DNA from: Hyphomicrobiales bacterium
GTDB taxonomy: Bacteria; Pseudomonadota; Alphaproteobacteria; Rhizobiales; Aestuariivirgaceae
Assembly (NCBI GenBank): GCA_016710435.1
Contig: JADJVV010000001.1
Span: forward strand, 1-64,000
DNA: 64,000 nucleotides
Direction of reading: 5' to 3'
The position numbers and the translations under genes were made by a program. The notes below the pieces were generated by a model, which was not told the DNA's origin, searched no databases, and was given only the letters and a program-made list of their open reading frames with translations. Within the stretch, counting starts at the first letter, position 1. The number at the start of each line of letters is the position of its first letter. Of the stretch, positions 1 to 10,368 are shown piece by piece.

Positions 1-64
1 GCGCATGGCAGCTTGAAAGGCAAACTGCGTGGACGGGGCCGCCCCGCCCGCAGTTTGCGCCGCG

Positions 65-888
65 ATGCGCCAGTTGAAATCCCGGGCCCGCGATGTGTCC
101 GCCGTCGTCCTTGTGAGTCTTTACGTGATGCCCCTGCTGTGGTGGGGCTTTCTGCTTTCACACCTGCCGATGCACTGCTGGATATCGCCCGCATGCTGCG
201 GCTGGACTTCACACCAACGCTCTCCAATTTCGCCCTTGTCATACTGGGCGTGGAAGGCACCATTTTCGACTCCCGGCAGAGCCTGGTCGACTCCACATCT
301 GTCGCCCTGCTCTCCAGCGCCATCGTGCTGCTGGCGGCTACGCCCATGGCCTACGCGCTCTCGCAGATGACCTTCCGCGGCAGCACCACGCTCCGCCGCA
401 CGGTGATCCTGCAACGCTTCCTGCCACCCATCGCCATCGTGTTCCCGCTCGTCGGGCTCTATCACGGCTGGGGCCTGCTCGATACGCGCCTGGGCGTGGC
501 ACTGGCCCATGCCGCACTCAACTTGCCCTTTGCCGTGCTGTTGCTGAAATCCTTCTTCGATGACGTGCCGCATGAAGTGTCGGAAGCCGCGCGGCTGGAT
601 GGGGCCTCGCGTGGCGAAACATTTCTCCATGTCGTGCTGCCGCTGATGAAGGGCGGACTCGCCACGACGGCGATCCTCTGCTTCATCTTCTCCTGGACGG
701 AGTTCCTTTTGTCGCTGTTCCTCACCCAGAACATGCGGTTGATGCCGGTGCAGGCCGGCGTCCTCATCATGAACATGTGGGGCCTCATCTCCGCCCTCAC
801 CACCACGGCCCTCGTCCCCGCCTTCATCTTCGTGCTGATCGTTCAGAAGCATCTGGTGCGAGGGCTGACGCTGGGGATCTACCGGTAG
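65..888 (+). pseudogene. ABC transporter permease, MalG-like, frameshifted near its N-terminus
   Basis: Inner-membrane permease of a binding-protein-dependent (sugar-type) ABC importer. The N-terminus is read in one frame from the ATG at 65 (first membrane segment, with VMPLLWWGF). At about 140-160 the reading moves to another frame, which continues to the stop at 888. The downstream part has several hydrophobic segments and the permease signature loop EAARLDGAS near residue 195, which contacts the ATPase. It ends in the usual short basic tail (KHLVRGLTLGIYR). Family members are about 270 residues, which fits 65-888 once the indel is corrected. The upstream partner genes lie outside the window. 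Another frame stays open from base 3 to a stop at 75-77 and could be the end of the preceding permease gene. The indel could be a sequencing error, because many nearby genes show the same problem. Confidence 0.75.
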
Positions 889-904
889 GCGAAAATCGTC
901 TGCC

Positions 905-1484
905 CTAGGCCGGCAAGTCAATCACCATGTGCTTCGGAAAACCCATCGAGGCGTAGGCGGTGAGAGTTTCCGAGGCACTGCCGCGCGGAGGTGAGGATGA
1001 CGGTGCCCTTGAGCTTGCGCTCGGCGATTTCAGCAAGGCGCGGCGCGCCATGGAGGATCACCTTGCAGTGAAAGGCGAAGGTGTGGATCAGAGAATGGGT
1101 GTATTCGCGGCTCACCGTGCCCGGCGTGGCGAGGACGCCGATCACACCCGATTTCGTCTGCGCAGCGGGCTTGGAATGATGGCGGGCACCGTGCCGACGA
1201 AAGGCACCTTTGTAGGCCGCCCGCAAATCCGCGAGCGCGATGGTGGAGGCCGTGTTGCAGGCAATCACCACCACATCCGGATGAACCTCGTCGATGAGCT
1301 TGCCGATCACCATCACGATGCGGCGGGCAAGCTCCTTCTCCTTCCATGCACCATAGGGAAAGGCGGCGTTGTCGGCGGCATAGACGAGATGGGCATCGGG
1401 CATCTGCCGCGCCACGGCCCGCGCCACGGTCAAGCCGCCCATGCCGGAGTCGAAGAGGAGGATGCGGGGCTTCGCGGTCGGCAT
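905..1484 (-). pseudogene. murI: Glutamate racemase with internal deletion and frameshifts
   Basis: Glutamate racemase makes D-glutamate for peptidoglycan. The N-terminal half has the family motifs DSGMGGLTV, AADNAAFPYG and ACNTAST, the last with the first catalytic cysteine. Three defects are visible. A stretch at about 1170-1212 is out of frame between two compensating indels, where the family has a GTVPAIKPA-like strand. The region carrying the second catalytic cysteine (CTHFPLL in the family) is absent, because the sequence jumps from AERKLKG directly to the C-terminal strand at about 1000. One further indel precedes the C-terminal end, which reads SETLTAYASMGFPKH and stops at 905-907. 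The frame that simply stays open ends at 918 instead. Normal length is about 270 residues; only about 190 are present. As written it cannot be active. A misassembly is as likely as real loss. Confidence 0.8.
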
Positions 1485-1494
1485 GGGGAACCTG

Positions 1495-2313
1495 CTATTC
1501 GTTCTTCTTCATCTTCCGCAGCTCGTGCACGCGTGTGAGCGACGAGATGATGCCGCGCAATGTGCTCACCTCTTGTGCCGAAACTGCGGTGCGCGCGAAG
1601 ATATTCCGGATGTTGCGCATCATGCCGGGGCGCTTCTCATCCGTCTTGAAGAATCCCGCCGTCCACAGTTCGCGCTCGAGGTGATCGTAGAAGCCGTAGA
1701 GTTCCTCCTTGGTGGCGGGCCGCGTGTCCGGCATCTGCAGGCCGGGGCCTTCCAGCGCCGGAAGCTCCGGCGTCGCCTGGCCCAGCGAAGTGGCTTCGTG
1801 CTTGAACCACTCGTAGCCCATCAGCAGCACGGCCTGCGCAATGTTGAGGGAGGCGTAAGCGGGGTTCACCGGTGCCGTCACAATCACATCCGCCAGCGAA
1901 ACTTCTTCGTTGTTGAGGCCGTAGCGTTCCCGCCCGAACATCAGCGCAATCTTCTCGCCACGGGCAACGCGGGCGCGCATGTCCAGCCCCGCCTGCTCCG
2001 GCGTCATGACCTCCTTGGTCATGCCGCGCGGCCGGGCCGTGGTTGCATAAACATAATGTGTTTCGTGAAGCGCTTCTTCCAGGGTATTGAAAATGGACGA
2101 TTTTTCCACAGTTTCATGAGCACCGGAGGCGGCGGCGACGGCCCTCTCCCGGTCCCAGCCCTCGCGTGGGTCCACAAGCTTCAGGTCGAACAACCCGAAA
2201 TTCGCCATGGCCCTCGCTGCCATGCCGATGTTCTCGCCCAACTGCGGATTGACCAGCACCACCGAAGGCGCCGGGCCGAAGTCGATCTTGCGCGTCGAGT
2301 CTGTGCCTGCCAT
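1495..2313 (-). CDS. trmJ: tRNA/rRNA methyltransferase of the TrmJ (SpoU) family
   Basis: Predicted SAM-dependent 2'-O-ribose methyltransferase, by family probably acting on position 32 of tRNA. The 272-residue protein has the SpoU/TrmD knot motifs in order: VVLVNPQLGENIGMAARAM near residue 17, ALMFGRERYGLNNEE near 122, and VNPAYASLNIAQAVLLMGYE near 145. A TrmJ-type C-terminal helical extension ends in a lysine-rich tail. The ATG at 2313 is preferred because the longer open frame adds residues (MLFRGGNCRYS) unlike the family. It is one of the few genes in the first 9 kb without a visible indel. It ends 10 bases before the murI start on the same strand, so the two are probably co-transcribed. 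Confidence 0.88.
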   Translation of the reverse strand: MAGTDSTRKIDFGPAPSVVLVNPQLGENIGMAARAMANFGLFDLKLVDPREGWDRERAVAAASGAHETVEKSSIFNTLEEALHETHYVYATTARPRGMTKEVMTPEQAGLDMRARVARGEKIALMFGRERYGLNNEEVSLADVIVTAPVNPAYASLNIAQAVLLMGYEWFKHEATSLGQATPELPALEGPGLQMPDTRPATKEELYGFYDHLERELWTAGFFKTDEKRPGMMRNIRNIFARTAVSAQEVSTLRGIISSLTRVHELRKMKKNE

Positions 2314-2393
2314 GGCGGTGGAATAGCGGCAGTTTCCCCCCCGAAAAAGCAAATTCGGGGGCGGTGATAGCCCGCCGCCCGGTCATCCCTGCC

Positions 2394-3180
2394 TTACGCC
2401 TTGCCCTTCACCGCGTTGGCCACGGCCTGATACGAGATGCTGCCATCCGGGCCAGGGAGAAGGCTTTCCTTCAGCCGCTTCTGCAATTCCTGCCTTTGCG
2501 CGTCGGAGAGATTGCGCAACCGCTCGGCCTGGGGTCCGACAGGCTGGTGGTTGGATTCCCAGAAATCGTCGAAATCGGTAAAGCGCACGGTAATCGTGAG
2601 CGGCGTTGTCTCGACCTCGTGAAAACCAGCGTCTCTCCACAAGTGCTCAAGTGCCTGCTGCCGGGAGATTTCGGCACTTTGCGGATGCGGCACGTCCAGG
2701 CCCATGCCCTTCAGCGTCTTGTAGAATGGAGAAGTGGGCACCCCGCCTCCCGGCAAATCCCACATGTAGGTGGCGGCGATCCCACCCGGCTTCACCACGC
2801 GTTTCAATTCCTTCGCCCCCTTCAGCGGATCGGCAAGGAAGGCAATGACCAGCGCCATCACGCCCGCATCAAACAGGGCGTCCCAGACGGAAGCTGTTGG
2901 GCATCACCGATGTCGAATTGCGCCAGCGCGGCGCAGGCCCGGGTCTTGGCATGGGCGATCTGCCCCGGCGACGGATCAACGCCCGTCACCGCGGACGGCA
3001 CCGCGCGCGCCACGATCTCCTCCGTAAAGCGCCGTTGCCACAGCCAACATCGAGCCACGACTGGCCGGGCGGCACGGCGATCCATGAGAGGAAATCCGCG
3101 CCCACTTTGCGGCTCCAACGGCCCATCAGCCGTTCGTAGGCCGCACCATCATTGAATTGCATCGCAGGAGTCTGGGTCAT
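2394..3180 (-). pseudogene. Class I SAM-dependent methyltransferase, two frameshifts
   Basis: Small-molecule-type SAM methyltransferase split over three frames. The N-terminal piece starts at the ATG at 3180 (MTQTPAMQFNDG) and reaches motif I (LDVGCGNGA), then loses frame at about 3030 where one base appears to be missing. The middle piece carries the acidic-loop motif GVDPSPGQI and DIGDAQQLP. Frame is lost again at about 2885. The last piece runs to the stop at 2394 with VMALVIAFLADP, RVVKPGGIAATYMWD and a C-terminal helical part. Joined, they give about 260 residues, the usual size for this fold. The substrate cannot be deduced. Both breaks are single-base indels and may be sequence errors. 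Confidence 0.75.
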
Positions 3181-3282
3181 CGGCCCGCCCTCTTTTGGGA
3201 TGAATGCTTGAAACAGTGTCCGCCGGCCGCCCATACCCTGCGCCGGATTAGCCGCCGATGCCAGTGAAGAACGCTGGCGAGC

Positions 3283-4341
3283 CTACTGCTTCACGAGTTC
3301 CACGCGGCGGTTCTTGGCGCTTCCCTCTTCCTCGTCATTGGAGGCGAGCGGCGCCAACGGCCCCACGGCCTTGGGCGTCATGCGCTTGGCATCCACCCCC
3401 GACTTCGCCAGCGCCTTGGTGACCGCAATGGCGCGCGCCCCGGAGAGCTTGAGATTGTAGTCGAGACCACCCTGGTTGTCCGTATGGCCCGTGACGTAGA
3501 CCTTTACATCCGGATTGCCGTCGAGATAGGCGACCATCTGGTCGATCTGCTCCTGACTCTCGGGCTTGATCACCGCCTTGTCGAAATCGAAGAAGATGCC
3601 ATAGAGCACCACGCGGCCGGCGTTGGCGAGGTCCGCACCGATTTCATCGGCCGACAGTGTCACGATCTTCTGCTCGCGCTTTCGGCTCGACGATCTGCAA
3701 CAGCACGCCCACGCGGTCCTGCAGGGCCTGCGACATGTCACCGAAACTGCCACCCCGGGTTCTGCGCCGCCAGGACGGAGACATAGGTTTCGTTGCCCGC
3801 CTCGCCCGATTTCAGCAGCGCATAGCGCGGGTCGATCACGGAATCGAACATCGCCTGCGAGGCCATCCCGCGCAGCGTATCAGCCTCTTCAGAGACGACG
3901 AGCGAAGCCTTGTTGTTCCAGTTGTAACTGAGCAGCTTGAAGCTCGGCCCGCAGGCCTCCTTGGCGCATTCATAGGCGATCGTGAAGCCCTTCGCCTTGA
4001 GATCCTCCACATAGTTGGCGAAGACCTCCAGCGACGAAGCGGCCCTGGGGCGCCACATAAAGGGTGCGCGTCACGCGGCCCTGCACGGTCATCGTTGATG
4101 TGAACTTCTTGTCATCGGCATATTCTTCGCCCTGCGCCGGACCGTTCGGCAGGGTCAGTTCGTCGAAGGCCTTTTTCGTCTGTCCGACGATGAAGGCACC
4201 CTCATAGCGCCCCACCAGCGCACTGTCGGCGGATTTGGCCGCATCCTTTGCCAGCGTCGCATCGAATTCCGCATTGTCGGCCCACGCCGGAATGGCAAAC
4301 GAAAGGGCCACCAGCGCACTTGCCAAGGTCAGTCGCAACAT
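3283..4341 (-). pseudogene. DUF4892-OmpA family outer membrane protein, three frameshifts
   Basis: Predicted secreted protein that would bind peptidoglycan through an OmpA C-terminal domain. Start at the ATG at 4341, with a signal peptide ending SFAIPAWA. The first half has DUF4892-like features (VGRYEGAFIVGQTKKAFDE, a TRTLYVAPQGR strand, a C-x(4)-C pair in ECAKEACGP). The last third is a clear OmpA domain: FFDFDKAVIKPES, VTGHTDNQGG and the closing NRRVELVKQ. The frame changes at about 4040, 3745 and 3690; the last lies in an AAAGCG context. Corrected length would be about 350 residues. The architecture is known in proteobacteria, but the role of the N-terminal domain is not established. The breaks look like sequence errors but cannot be separated from true decay. 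Confidence 0.72.
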
Positions 4342-4421
4342 CAGGATAATCTCCGCCGAAGAATCTGCCCCCCGCACATACGTATCACAACATGAACGCC
4401 GCATGAAACGGCCTGCCTGCA

Positions 4422-4459
4422 CAACGAAAAACGCCACCCCGCAGCTTGCGGGGTGGCGT
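4422..4459 (-). terminator. Rho-independent terminator after the di-heme peroxidase gene
   Basis: A perfect 12-bp inverted repeat (ACGCCACCCCGC at 4431-4442, complement at 4448-4459, 5-base loop) lies 25 bases beyond the stop of the peroxidase gene. On the minus strand it is followed by a run of five T's and a T-rich stretch (GTTTTTCGTTG). It is a textbook terminator for that gene and separates it from the OmpA-like gene. Confidence 0.88.
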
Positions 4460-4483
4460 CCGTACTGAAAGCCAGTGGTGGAA

Positions 4484-5529
4484 CTACTTCACTTCACCGG
4501 TGGGCCGCGGCGTGTCGGCCGTTTCTGCCGGCAGCACTGGCAGCGTGACGTCCGGCAGCTTGCCGGTGAGCGCGCCGAGGAAGGCCACGATCTTGGTTTC
4601 TTCGTCGTCGCTCAGTTCAGCACCAAGCTGCGAGGAACCCATGATGCCCACGGCCTGCTTCAGATCCCACACCTTGCCGGAGTGGAAGTAAGGCGCGGTG
4701 AGCGCAATGTTGCGCAGCGGTGCGGCGCGGAAGACGTAGGAGTCGTCCGCCGTCTTGGTCACCTGGAAACGGCCCTTGTCCTTGGCCGGCAGCACATCAC
4801 CACCGGGCTTCTCGACGACACCGAACGGATAGTAGCCGTGGCCACCCACGTTCACGCCGTTGTGGCAAGACGAGCACCCCTTGTCGATGAACAAGGCCAT
4901 GCCGGCCTTCTGCTCGTCCGAGAGTGCGGCGTCGTCGCCGTTCAGATAGGCGTCGAACGGCGCGGGTGTGATCAGCGTCGCTTCGAACGCCTCGATTGCC
5001 TTGGCGAAATTGTCGAAGCTCACAGGGTCCGCTTCGCCGGGGAAAGCGGCCTTGAAGCCTTCGCCATAGGCGGGCATGGACTTGAGTGTCGCGACCACCT
5101 GGTCGGCGGTGTTGGCCATTTCAACACCAGCCTGCACCGGACCCTTGGCCTGGGCCTTCAGGTCTTCGGCGCGGCCATCCCAGAACTGTGCTTCATTGAG
5201 CACGGCGTTGAGCGCGGTCGGCGCGTTGCGCGGGCCCTTCTGCCAGCCGTGGCCGATGGACGTTTCGAGGTTGTCGTCGCCACCCGTTGCGAGGTTGTGA
5301 CAGGAGTTGCACGAGAACACGCCCGATTTCGACATGCGGGTATCAAAGAACAGAGCCTTGCCGAGCGCGATCTTTCCGGCGTGATCGGGTTGTCCTTCAC
5401 GCTGGGGATGGTGGAGGGGAAGCGGCTTGAAGGCTTCCGTGGCCTTGGCCCGGAGATCGTCGGCCGCCAGCGCAGCCGAAGAGATGGCCACCCCGCGATG
5501 AGGGCGATTGCGAATGTCTTGAGTTTCAT
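4484..5529 (-). CDS. Di-heme cytochrome c peroxidase (CcpA/MauG family), N-terminal indels
   Basis: Periplasmic enzyme that reduces hydrogen peroxide with electrons from cytochrome c. Two heme-binding motifs are present, CNSCH and, about 160 residues later, CSSCH. Other family features follow, such as FWDGRAEDLKAQA, the methionine-bearing VEMAN stretch and the C-terminal APYFHSGKVWDLKQAV. The ATG at 5529 starts a good signal peptide (MKLKTFAIALIAG), but the rest of it (VAISSAALA) is in another frame, because one G seems to be missing from a G run at about 5490. Two compensating shifts at about 5420 and 5385 garble the segment that should read FKPLPSTIPSVKDNPITPE. The open frame as deposited extends upstream to 5617. 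A perfect FNR/FixK box lies 136 bases upstream of the start, which fits low-oxygen control of bacterial peroxidases. Confidence 0.85.
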
Positions 5530-5658
5530 GGTTGTACCATTCCGAAAGTGGAGCGGCGTTCCTGAGCTTGCCCCGCTCCGCAGCAGGATCAGGTGAGTCG
5601 GACTGGCAATTCGGCATCCCTGATTGGAATTAGTCTAAGAAGAGAAAAGGATAAGCCT

Positions 5659-5672
5659 TTGATCTAAATCAA
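5659..5672 (-). promoter_or_regulatory. FNR/FixK box upstream of the di-heme peroxidase
   Basis: TTGATCTAAATCAA matches the FNR/FixK consensus TTGAT-N4-ATCAA perfectly. It lies in the intergenic space between the peroxidase gene and the MFS gene. If used as a class II site (centre at -41.5) it predicts a transcript start near 5624 running toward the peroxidase. The site is a palindrome; the strand is assigned from the gene it faces. Confidence 0.8.
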
Positions 5673-5727
5673 TCCGGGATCGCGATCCGGGGCTTTTGCG
5701 CTGCACGCACTGTCGCACGACAAAGTG

Positions 5728-6994
5728 TCAGGCCGTGGCGGTCTCGCGTGCCGAGGGACGCGCTTCCAGCTTCCGCGCTTCGCGCAGGCCAGGGAACATG
5801 CGGCCCCACAGGACTGCGACTGCCATGGTGCCGACGCCGCCCATCACCACCGCCGTCTTGGCGGACAACAGTGCCGCAACGCTGCCGGCACGGAACTCGC
5901 CCAGTTCATTCGAGGCCCCGATGAACACGCGGTTCACGGCGTTCACGCGGCCGCGCACGTCGTCCGGAGTCCACAGCTGCATCAGCGTTTCGCGCACATA
6001 AACCGAAACCATGTCGAAGGCGCCCATCATCATGAGGGCGAAGATCGACAACGGCAGCCACACCGACACGCCGAAGACAACAGTGAACACCCCGAACGCC
6101 GCCACGCACACAAACAGGATGCGCCCTGCGTGGTCCTTGATGCCGTACTTGGCGAGCCACAGTGCCATGGCAACAGCGCCGACCCCTGGCGCCGAGCGCA
6201 GCAAGCCAAGACCCAACTCATTCACCTGCAGGATGTCGCGCGCATAGACCGGCATCAGCGCCGTCGCACCGCCGAGCAGCACCGCGAAGAGATCAAGCGA
6301 AATCGCCCCCAGCACCACGGGCTCGGACTTGATGAAGCGGAAGCCTGCCAGCAACGTGTGGATCGTGGTTTCCTCCACCCGGTTGCTTTGCGTTGTGCGC
6401 CGCATGGCAATGACAAGCACCACCGCGAGCGCTGACAAGCACGCCGCCGTGCCATAGGCCGCTTCACCCGCGATGCCATAAAGAAGGCCGCCCGCCACAG
6501 GCCCGGTGATGTTCGCCAATTGCCAGCTCATCGAGTTGAGCGAGATGCCATGCGGAATGGCCTCGCGCGACAGGAGGTTGGGTGAGCGCATCCGCTGCGG
6601 GCGCAAGGAAGGCGCGCGCCAGCCCCAGCACCGCAAGGATCACGAACATGGGCCAAACCGCACCGGGATGCGCCAGCGTGAAGAACAGGAATGCCAGGCC
6701 ACACAGCATTTCCAGCGAAAGGCAAAGCCCCATGATCATGCGCCTGTTGAAGCGGTCCGCCACCAGCCCCGTCACCAGCACCAGCACCAGTGCCGGCATG
6801 AACTGCGACAAGCCGATCAGCCCCAGCATCCAGGGGTCGCGGGTGATGTCGTAGACCTGCCAGCCGATGGCGACGGTCATGATTTGCGCCGCGAAGGAAT
6901 GGCACAGCAGCGCCACGATATACTTGACGTAAGGCGGGTAACGCAGGGCGTTGGCCGAAGGGGCGGTGGCGGGGCATGGTTCACCGGGTGCCAC
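5728..6994 (-). pseudogene. MFS transporter (MFS_3 / enterobactin-exporter-like), one frameshift
   Basis: Major facilitator efflux-type transporter of the inner membrane. The first piece (from the ATG at 6994) holds the N-terminal membrane segments and the loop signature GLVADRFNRRMIMG between helices 2 and 3. It loses frame at about 6585 within FLAPAADALTQP. The second piece continues with NLLSREAIPHGISLNSMSWQ, then GPVAGGLLYGI and six more hydrophobic segments to the stop at 5728. Together they give about 420 residues and 12 helices, the family norm. The substrate cannot be told from sequence. The gene is divergent from icd. The single indel again fits the error-rich left end. Confidence 0.78.
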
Positions 6995-7115
6995 GCTCTG
7001 GGTGCCATGTCAAAGGGACCGCACGCAACCCCTTTATCCCTCCGTCGCATTTGCGGGATGGCCTTGCCGCTGCTATAGGCGCTGCAGATTTTCCGCACTG
7101 CACAACGAGGTCAAA

Positions 7116-8327
7116 ATGGACAAGATCAAAGTCGCCAACCCGGTCGTCGAACTCGATGGCGACGAGATGACCCGCATCATCTGGGACCAGATCAAGAAGG
7201 AACTCATCCTTCCCTACCTCGACGTCGACCTCCACTATTATGACCTCTCGGTCGAAAACCGCGACAAGACCGAGGACAAGGTGACAGTCGATTCCGCCAA
7301 TGCCATCAAGAAATATGGCGTGGGCGTGAAGTGCGCCACCATCACGCCGGACGAAGCGCGCGTGAAGGAATTCAACCTGAAGCAGATGTGGAAGTCGCCC
7401 AACGGCACCATCCGCAACATCCTGGGTGGCGTCATCTTCCGCGAACCCATCATCTGCAAGAACGTGCCGCGCCTCGTGCCCGGCTGGACTCAGCCCATCA
7501 TCATCGGCCGCCATGCCTTCGGCGACCAGTATCGTGCGACGGATTTCGTCTATCCCGGCAAGGGCACGCTCACCATCACCTTCAAGGGCGATGATGGTAC
7601 GGTGATCGAGAAGGAAGTGTTCAAGGCCCCCGGCGGCGGCGTCGCCATGGCCATGTACAACCTCGATGACTCCATCAAGGAGTTCGCCCGCGCCTCGCTC
7701 ACCTACGGCAAGCAGCGCAAGCTGCCGGTCTATTTCTCCTCCAAGAACACAATCCTCAAGGCCTATGACGGCCGCTTCAAGGACATCTTCCAGGCCATCT
7801 ACGAAGCCGAATACAAGGCCGACTACGAGAAGCTGGGCATCACCTACGAGCATCGCCTGATCGACGACATGGTGGCCTCCGCCATGAAGTGGACCGGCGG
7901 CTACATCTGGGCCTGCAAGAATTACGACGGCGACGTGCAATCCGACCTCGTGGCGCAGGGCTACGGCTCGCTCGGCCTCATGACCTCCGTGCTCATCACG
8001 CCCGATGGCAAGACGGTGGGATCGGAAGCCGCCCACGGCACGGTGACGCGCCACTACCGCCTGCACCAGCAGGGCAAGGCCACCTCGACGAACTCCACCG
8101 CGTCCATCTTCGCCTGGACGGGCGGCCTGAAGCACCGCGCCAAGCTCGATGACAATGCCAAGCTCCTCCGCTTCGCCGAGACGCTGGAGAAGGTAACGGT
8201 CGCAACCATCGAGGAAGGCAAGATGACGAAGGACCTTGCGGTTCTCGTTGGCCCCGAGCAGCAGTGGCTCACCACGGAAGGCTTCATTCAGGCCGTGGAC
8301 AAGAACCTCGAGAAGGCGATCGGCTGA
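7116..8327 (+). CDS. icd: NADP-dependent isocitrate dehydrogenase
   Basis: Converts isocitrate to 2-oxoglutarate in the TCA cycle, making NADPH. The 403-residue protein is of the homodimeric, eukaryote-like class common in alphaproteobacteria. It begins MDKIKVANPVVELDGDEMTR and carries the substrate motif SPNGTIRNILGG, the VPGWTQPIIIGRHAFGDQY block, the metal-binding region LIDDMVASAMKWTGG and the cofactor motif EAAHGTVTRHYR. The ATG at 7116 has a Shine-Dalgarno-like ACGAGG five bases upstream; an upstream in-frame extension does not resemble the family. The frame is intact although genes on both sides are broken. A strong hairpin follows the stop. Confidence 0.96.
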   Translation: MDKIKVANPVVELDGDEMTRIIWDQIKKELILPYLDVDLHYYDLSVENRDKTEDKVTVDSANAIKKYGVGVKCATITPDEARVKEFNLKQMWKSPNGTIRNILGGVIFREPIICKNVPRLVPGWTQPIIIGRHAFGDQYRATDFVYPGKGTLTITFKGDDGTVIEKEVFKAPGGGVAMAMYNLDDSIKEFARASLTYGKQRKLPVYFSSKNTILKAYDGRFKDIFQAIYEAEYKADYEKLGITYEHRLIDDMVASAMKWTGGYIWACKNYDGDVQSDLVAQGYGSLGLMTSVLITPDGKTVGSEAAHGTVTRHYRLHQQGKATSTNSTASIFAWTGGLKHRAKLDDNAKLLRFAETLEKVTVATIEEGKMTKDLAVLVGPEQQWLTTEGFIQAVDKNLEKAIG

Positions 8328-8354
8328 TCCCGTTGCCAAGGTGAATTACCCTGA

Positions 8355-8375
8355 TGGCCGGGCCGCGCCCGGCCA
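8355..8375 (+). terminator. Hairpin after icd, probable terminator
   Basis: A 9-bp perfect stem (TGGCCGGGC pairing with GCCCGGCCA, 3-base loop) lies 28 bases past the icd stop. The following T stretch is short (ATTCGCGTTTC), so it may be a weak or Rho-assisted terminator. Confidence 0.55.
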
Positions 8376-8464
8376 TTCGCGTTTCAGGACGGTCATGGAA
8401 ATGCGGCGCGCCATGGAGTAACGTCCCCGGCACCCGGGTGCGTTCAACCTCCATGGAGGACGTC

Positions 8465-8761
8465 ATGACCGCCTACAACATCGTTCGTTTCAAGGTGAAG
8501 CCGGCCCGCGAAAAGGACTTCGTGGAATTCCATCGCACAGCGCAGGCTATCGCCGGACTGCGCGAAGGTGCACTGGTGAAGACGGGGGACCGCGCCTATT
8601 GCCTCGTGGCCAAGTGGGACTCGTTCGACAGCATTGTCTCCGCCCGGCCGCAGATGATCGGCATGCTCGACAAGATTCGCGACATGCTGGAAGACCAGGG
8701 CAACGGCCTCGGCCTCACCGATCCTGTGTCAGGCGATGTCGTGGTGGAATTGAAGCACTAG
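8465..8761 (+). CDS. Small ABM-like (dimeric alpha/beta barrel) protein
   Basis: 98-residue cytoplasmic protein with the pattern of an antibiotic-biosynthesis-monooxygenase-like ferredoxin fold: strand YNIVRFKVKP, helix AREKDFVEFHRTAQAI, strand YCLVAKWDSFDSIVSARPQM and helix MLDKIRDMLED. Such proteins can be small monooxygenases, heme oxygenase relatives or proteins of unknown role, so function is open. The ATG at 8465 is chosen because GGAGGA ends four bases before it; a second in-frame ATG at 8453 overlaps that ribosome site. It stands alone, transcribed away from icd and toward the convergent kinase gene. Confidence 0.7.
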   Translation: MTAYNIVRFKVKPAREKDFVEFHRTAQAIAGLREGALVKTGDRAYCLVAKWDSFDSIVSARPQMIGMLDKIRDMLEDQGNGLGLTDPVSGDVVVELKH

Positions 8762-8800
8762 CGGCGAAACTCCGTTCAGAATTTCTCCGCCTTGCGTGCC

Positions 8801-10332
8801 TTACGCCGCGTCCGTGGCCTCGGGCTGAGGCACCGTGAGCGGCAGCCACATGGAGAACAGCGCGCCCTCGCCCGGCGTCGATGAAACCTCCAGGCGTCCG
8901 CCATGCTGGATGGTGATCTGCTCGATCGCCGGAACGCCAAGCCCCGTGCCGAAGCTCTTGGTGGTGAACAGCGGTTCGCGGATGCGCTCCAGAACCTCCG
9001 GCGTGATGCCCGGGCCGTTGTCGCTCACCGCAATCACGGCGCCGCCTTCACGGAGTGATGTTGTCACGGTAATCGCGGGATCAGGCCGCGCGAACTTCGC
9101 CGGATCATCGCCCTGCCCCACAAGCGCCTCGCAGGCATTCGCCATGAGGTTGACGACAGCGCGCTGCAGGCGCCCGGATCGAACGGCACGCTGCGCCCCT
9201 CCAGACCCAGGTTGCACGTGATGGTGACGGCCGCCGGCAACTTTTTTGCTTCCTCGTCCAGCACCTGAGCCAGCCACTGGTCGAGGTCGCCGGACTGGCA
9301 ATTGAGCTGCTTGGTGCGCGAGAAATCCAGAAGCTGCGTGATGATATTGTCGCAGCGGATGATGCCCTTGTTGATGCGCTCGATCTGCGGCTCCACGTCC
9401 GTGCCCTTGCCCTTGAGCTTGCGCTCCATGAGGAAGGCGGATGTGCGCACCGCGCCCAGCGGATTGCGCAGTTCGTGCGCCACGGTCGCGGTCAGCTGCC
9501 CCAACTGCTCCATGCGGCCCTTCTTCACCAACTCGTCTTGCGCTTCTTTCAGCCGCTTCATGTTGCTGGCCAGTTCACGGTTGAGGCGCAAGACCTCGTC
9601 GTTGATGCGGCGCAATTCCGTCATCTCGCTCACGTCGACAATGCTGATGATGGCAGAGCGCTGCGTGCCGCCGATCCACAACCATCCCGAACTGATGACG
9701 ATCACGCTGCGGCGCGGCACGCCCAGCGCCGAGATCTCCATTTCAAATTTGCAGGAAGCACCGGGAAACTCCGGATGCTCCGCCTTGATGCGCTCGATCA
9801 GTTCGGATTTTGACTCCGCCGCACCATCCCCGCCGCAATAGGCATTGAGCAGCGGATTGGCGAAGGCAACCGTGCCATCCTCATCAAGCTGCAGCACGCC
9901 TACGGGTACCGTCTCCGTCAGTGCCTTGTATTGGTCCTCGCGTTTCTTGATCTCCCCCAGATCCGTGTTCGTGCCGATGAGATAGGTCTTTCCATCCGGC
10001 CCTGCCAGCCGGGCCTTGCGCGTCAGCAGCGGTTGCCTTCCGCCATTCTCGCCCGGTACCGTTTCCTCCGAGATGTTCACCTGCCCGCTGTCGATCACGC
10101 TGCGGTCGTGTTCCTCGAAGCCCTTCACTGTCTCCGCAGGCCAGAACTCCCTGTCCGATTTTCCCAGCAGTTCAGCTTCGCTGCGCTCGATGAGCTTGCA
10201 GTGCAGCGCGTTGGAATAGACGAAGTTCAGGTCTTCATCCTTGACGAAGATCGACGTCGGAAGATTGTCGAGGATGCTGAGCAGCACCTGCGGGTCTTCA
10301 AGCCGCTTGGGCGGCGTATTGTCGTTGACCAT
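8801..10332 (-). pseudogene. PAS-domain sensor histidine kinase, one frameshift
   Basis: Cytoplasmic histidine kinase with no membrane segment. Residues about 15-135 form a PAS domain (LDNLPTSIFVKDEDLNFVYSN) with a PAC-like end; a second PAS follows at about 140-245. Then come a short coiled coil (LNRELASNMKRLKEAQDEL) and the H-box VAHELRNPLGAVRTSAF. The frame breaks at about 9175, inside VPFDPG, where one C seems missing. The other frame continues with the N-box VVNLMANACEAL, G1 DNGPGI and G2 GTGLGVP to the stop at 8801. Corrected length is about 510 residues. The kinase core is a close paralogue of the kinase at 11463-13292. It is the last gene of a four-gene signalling cluster. Confidence 0.82.
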
Positions 10333-10368
10333 GGTTTTCTCCCAGGTTCAGGCTTCCGCCGCGTCCGG

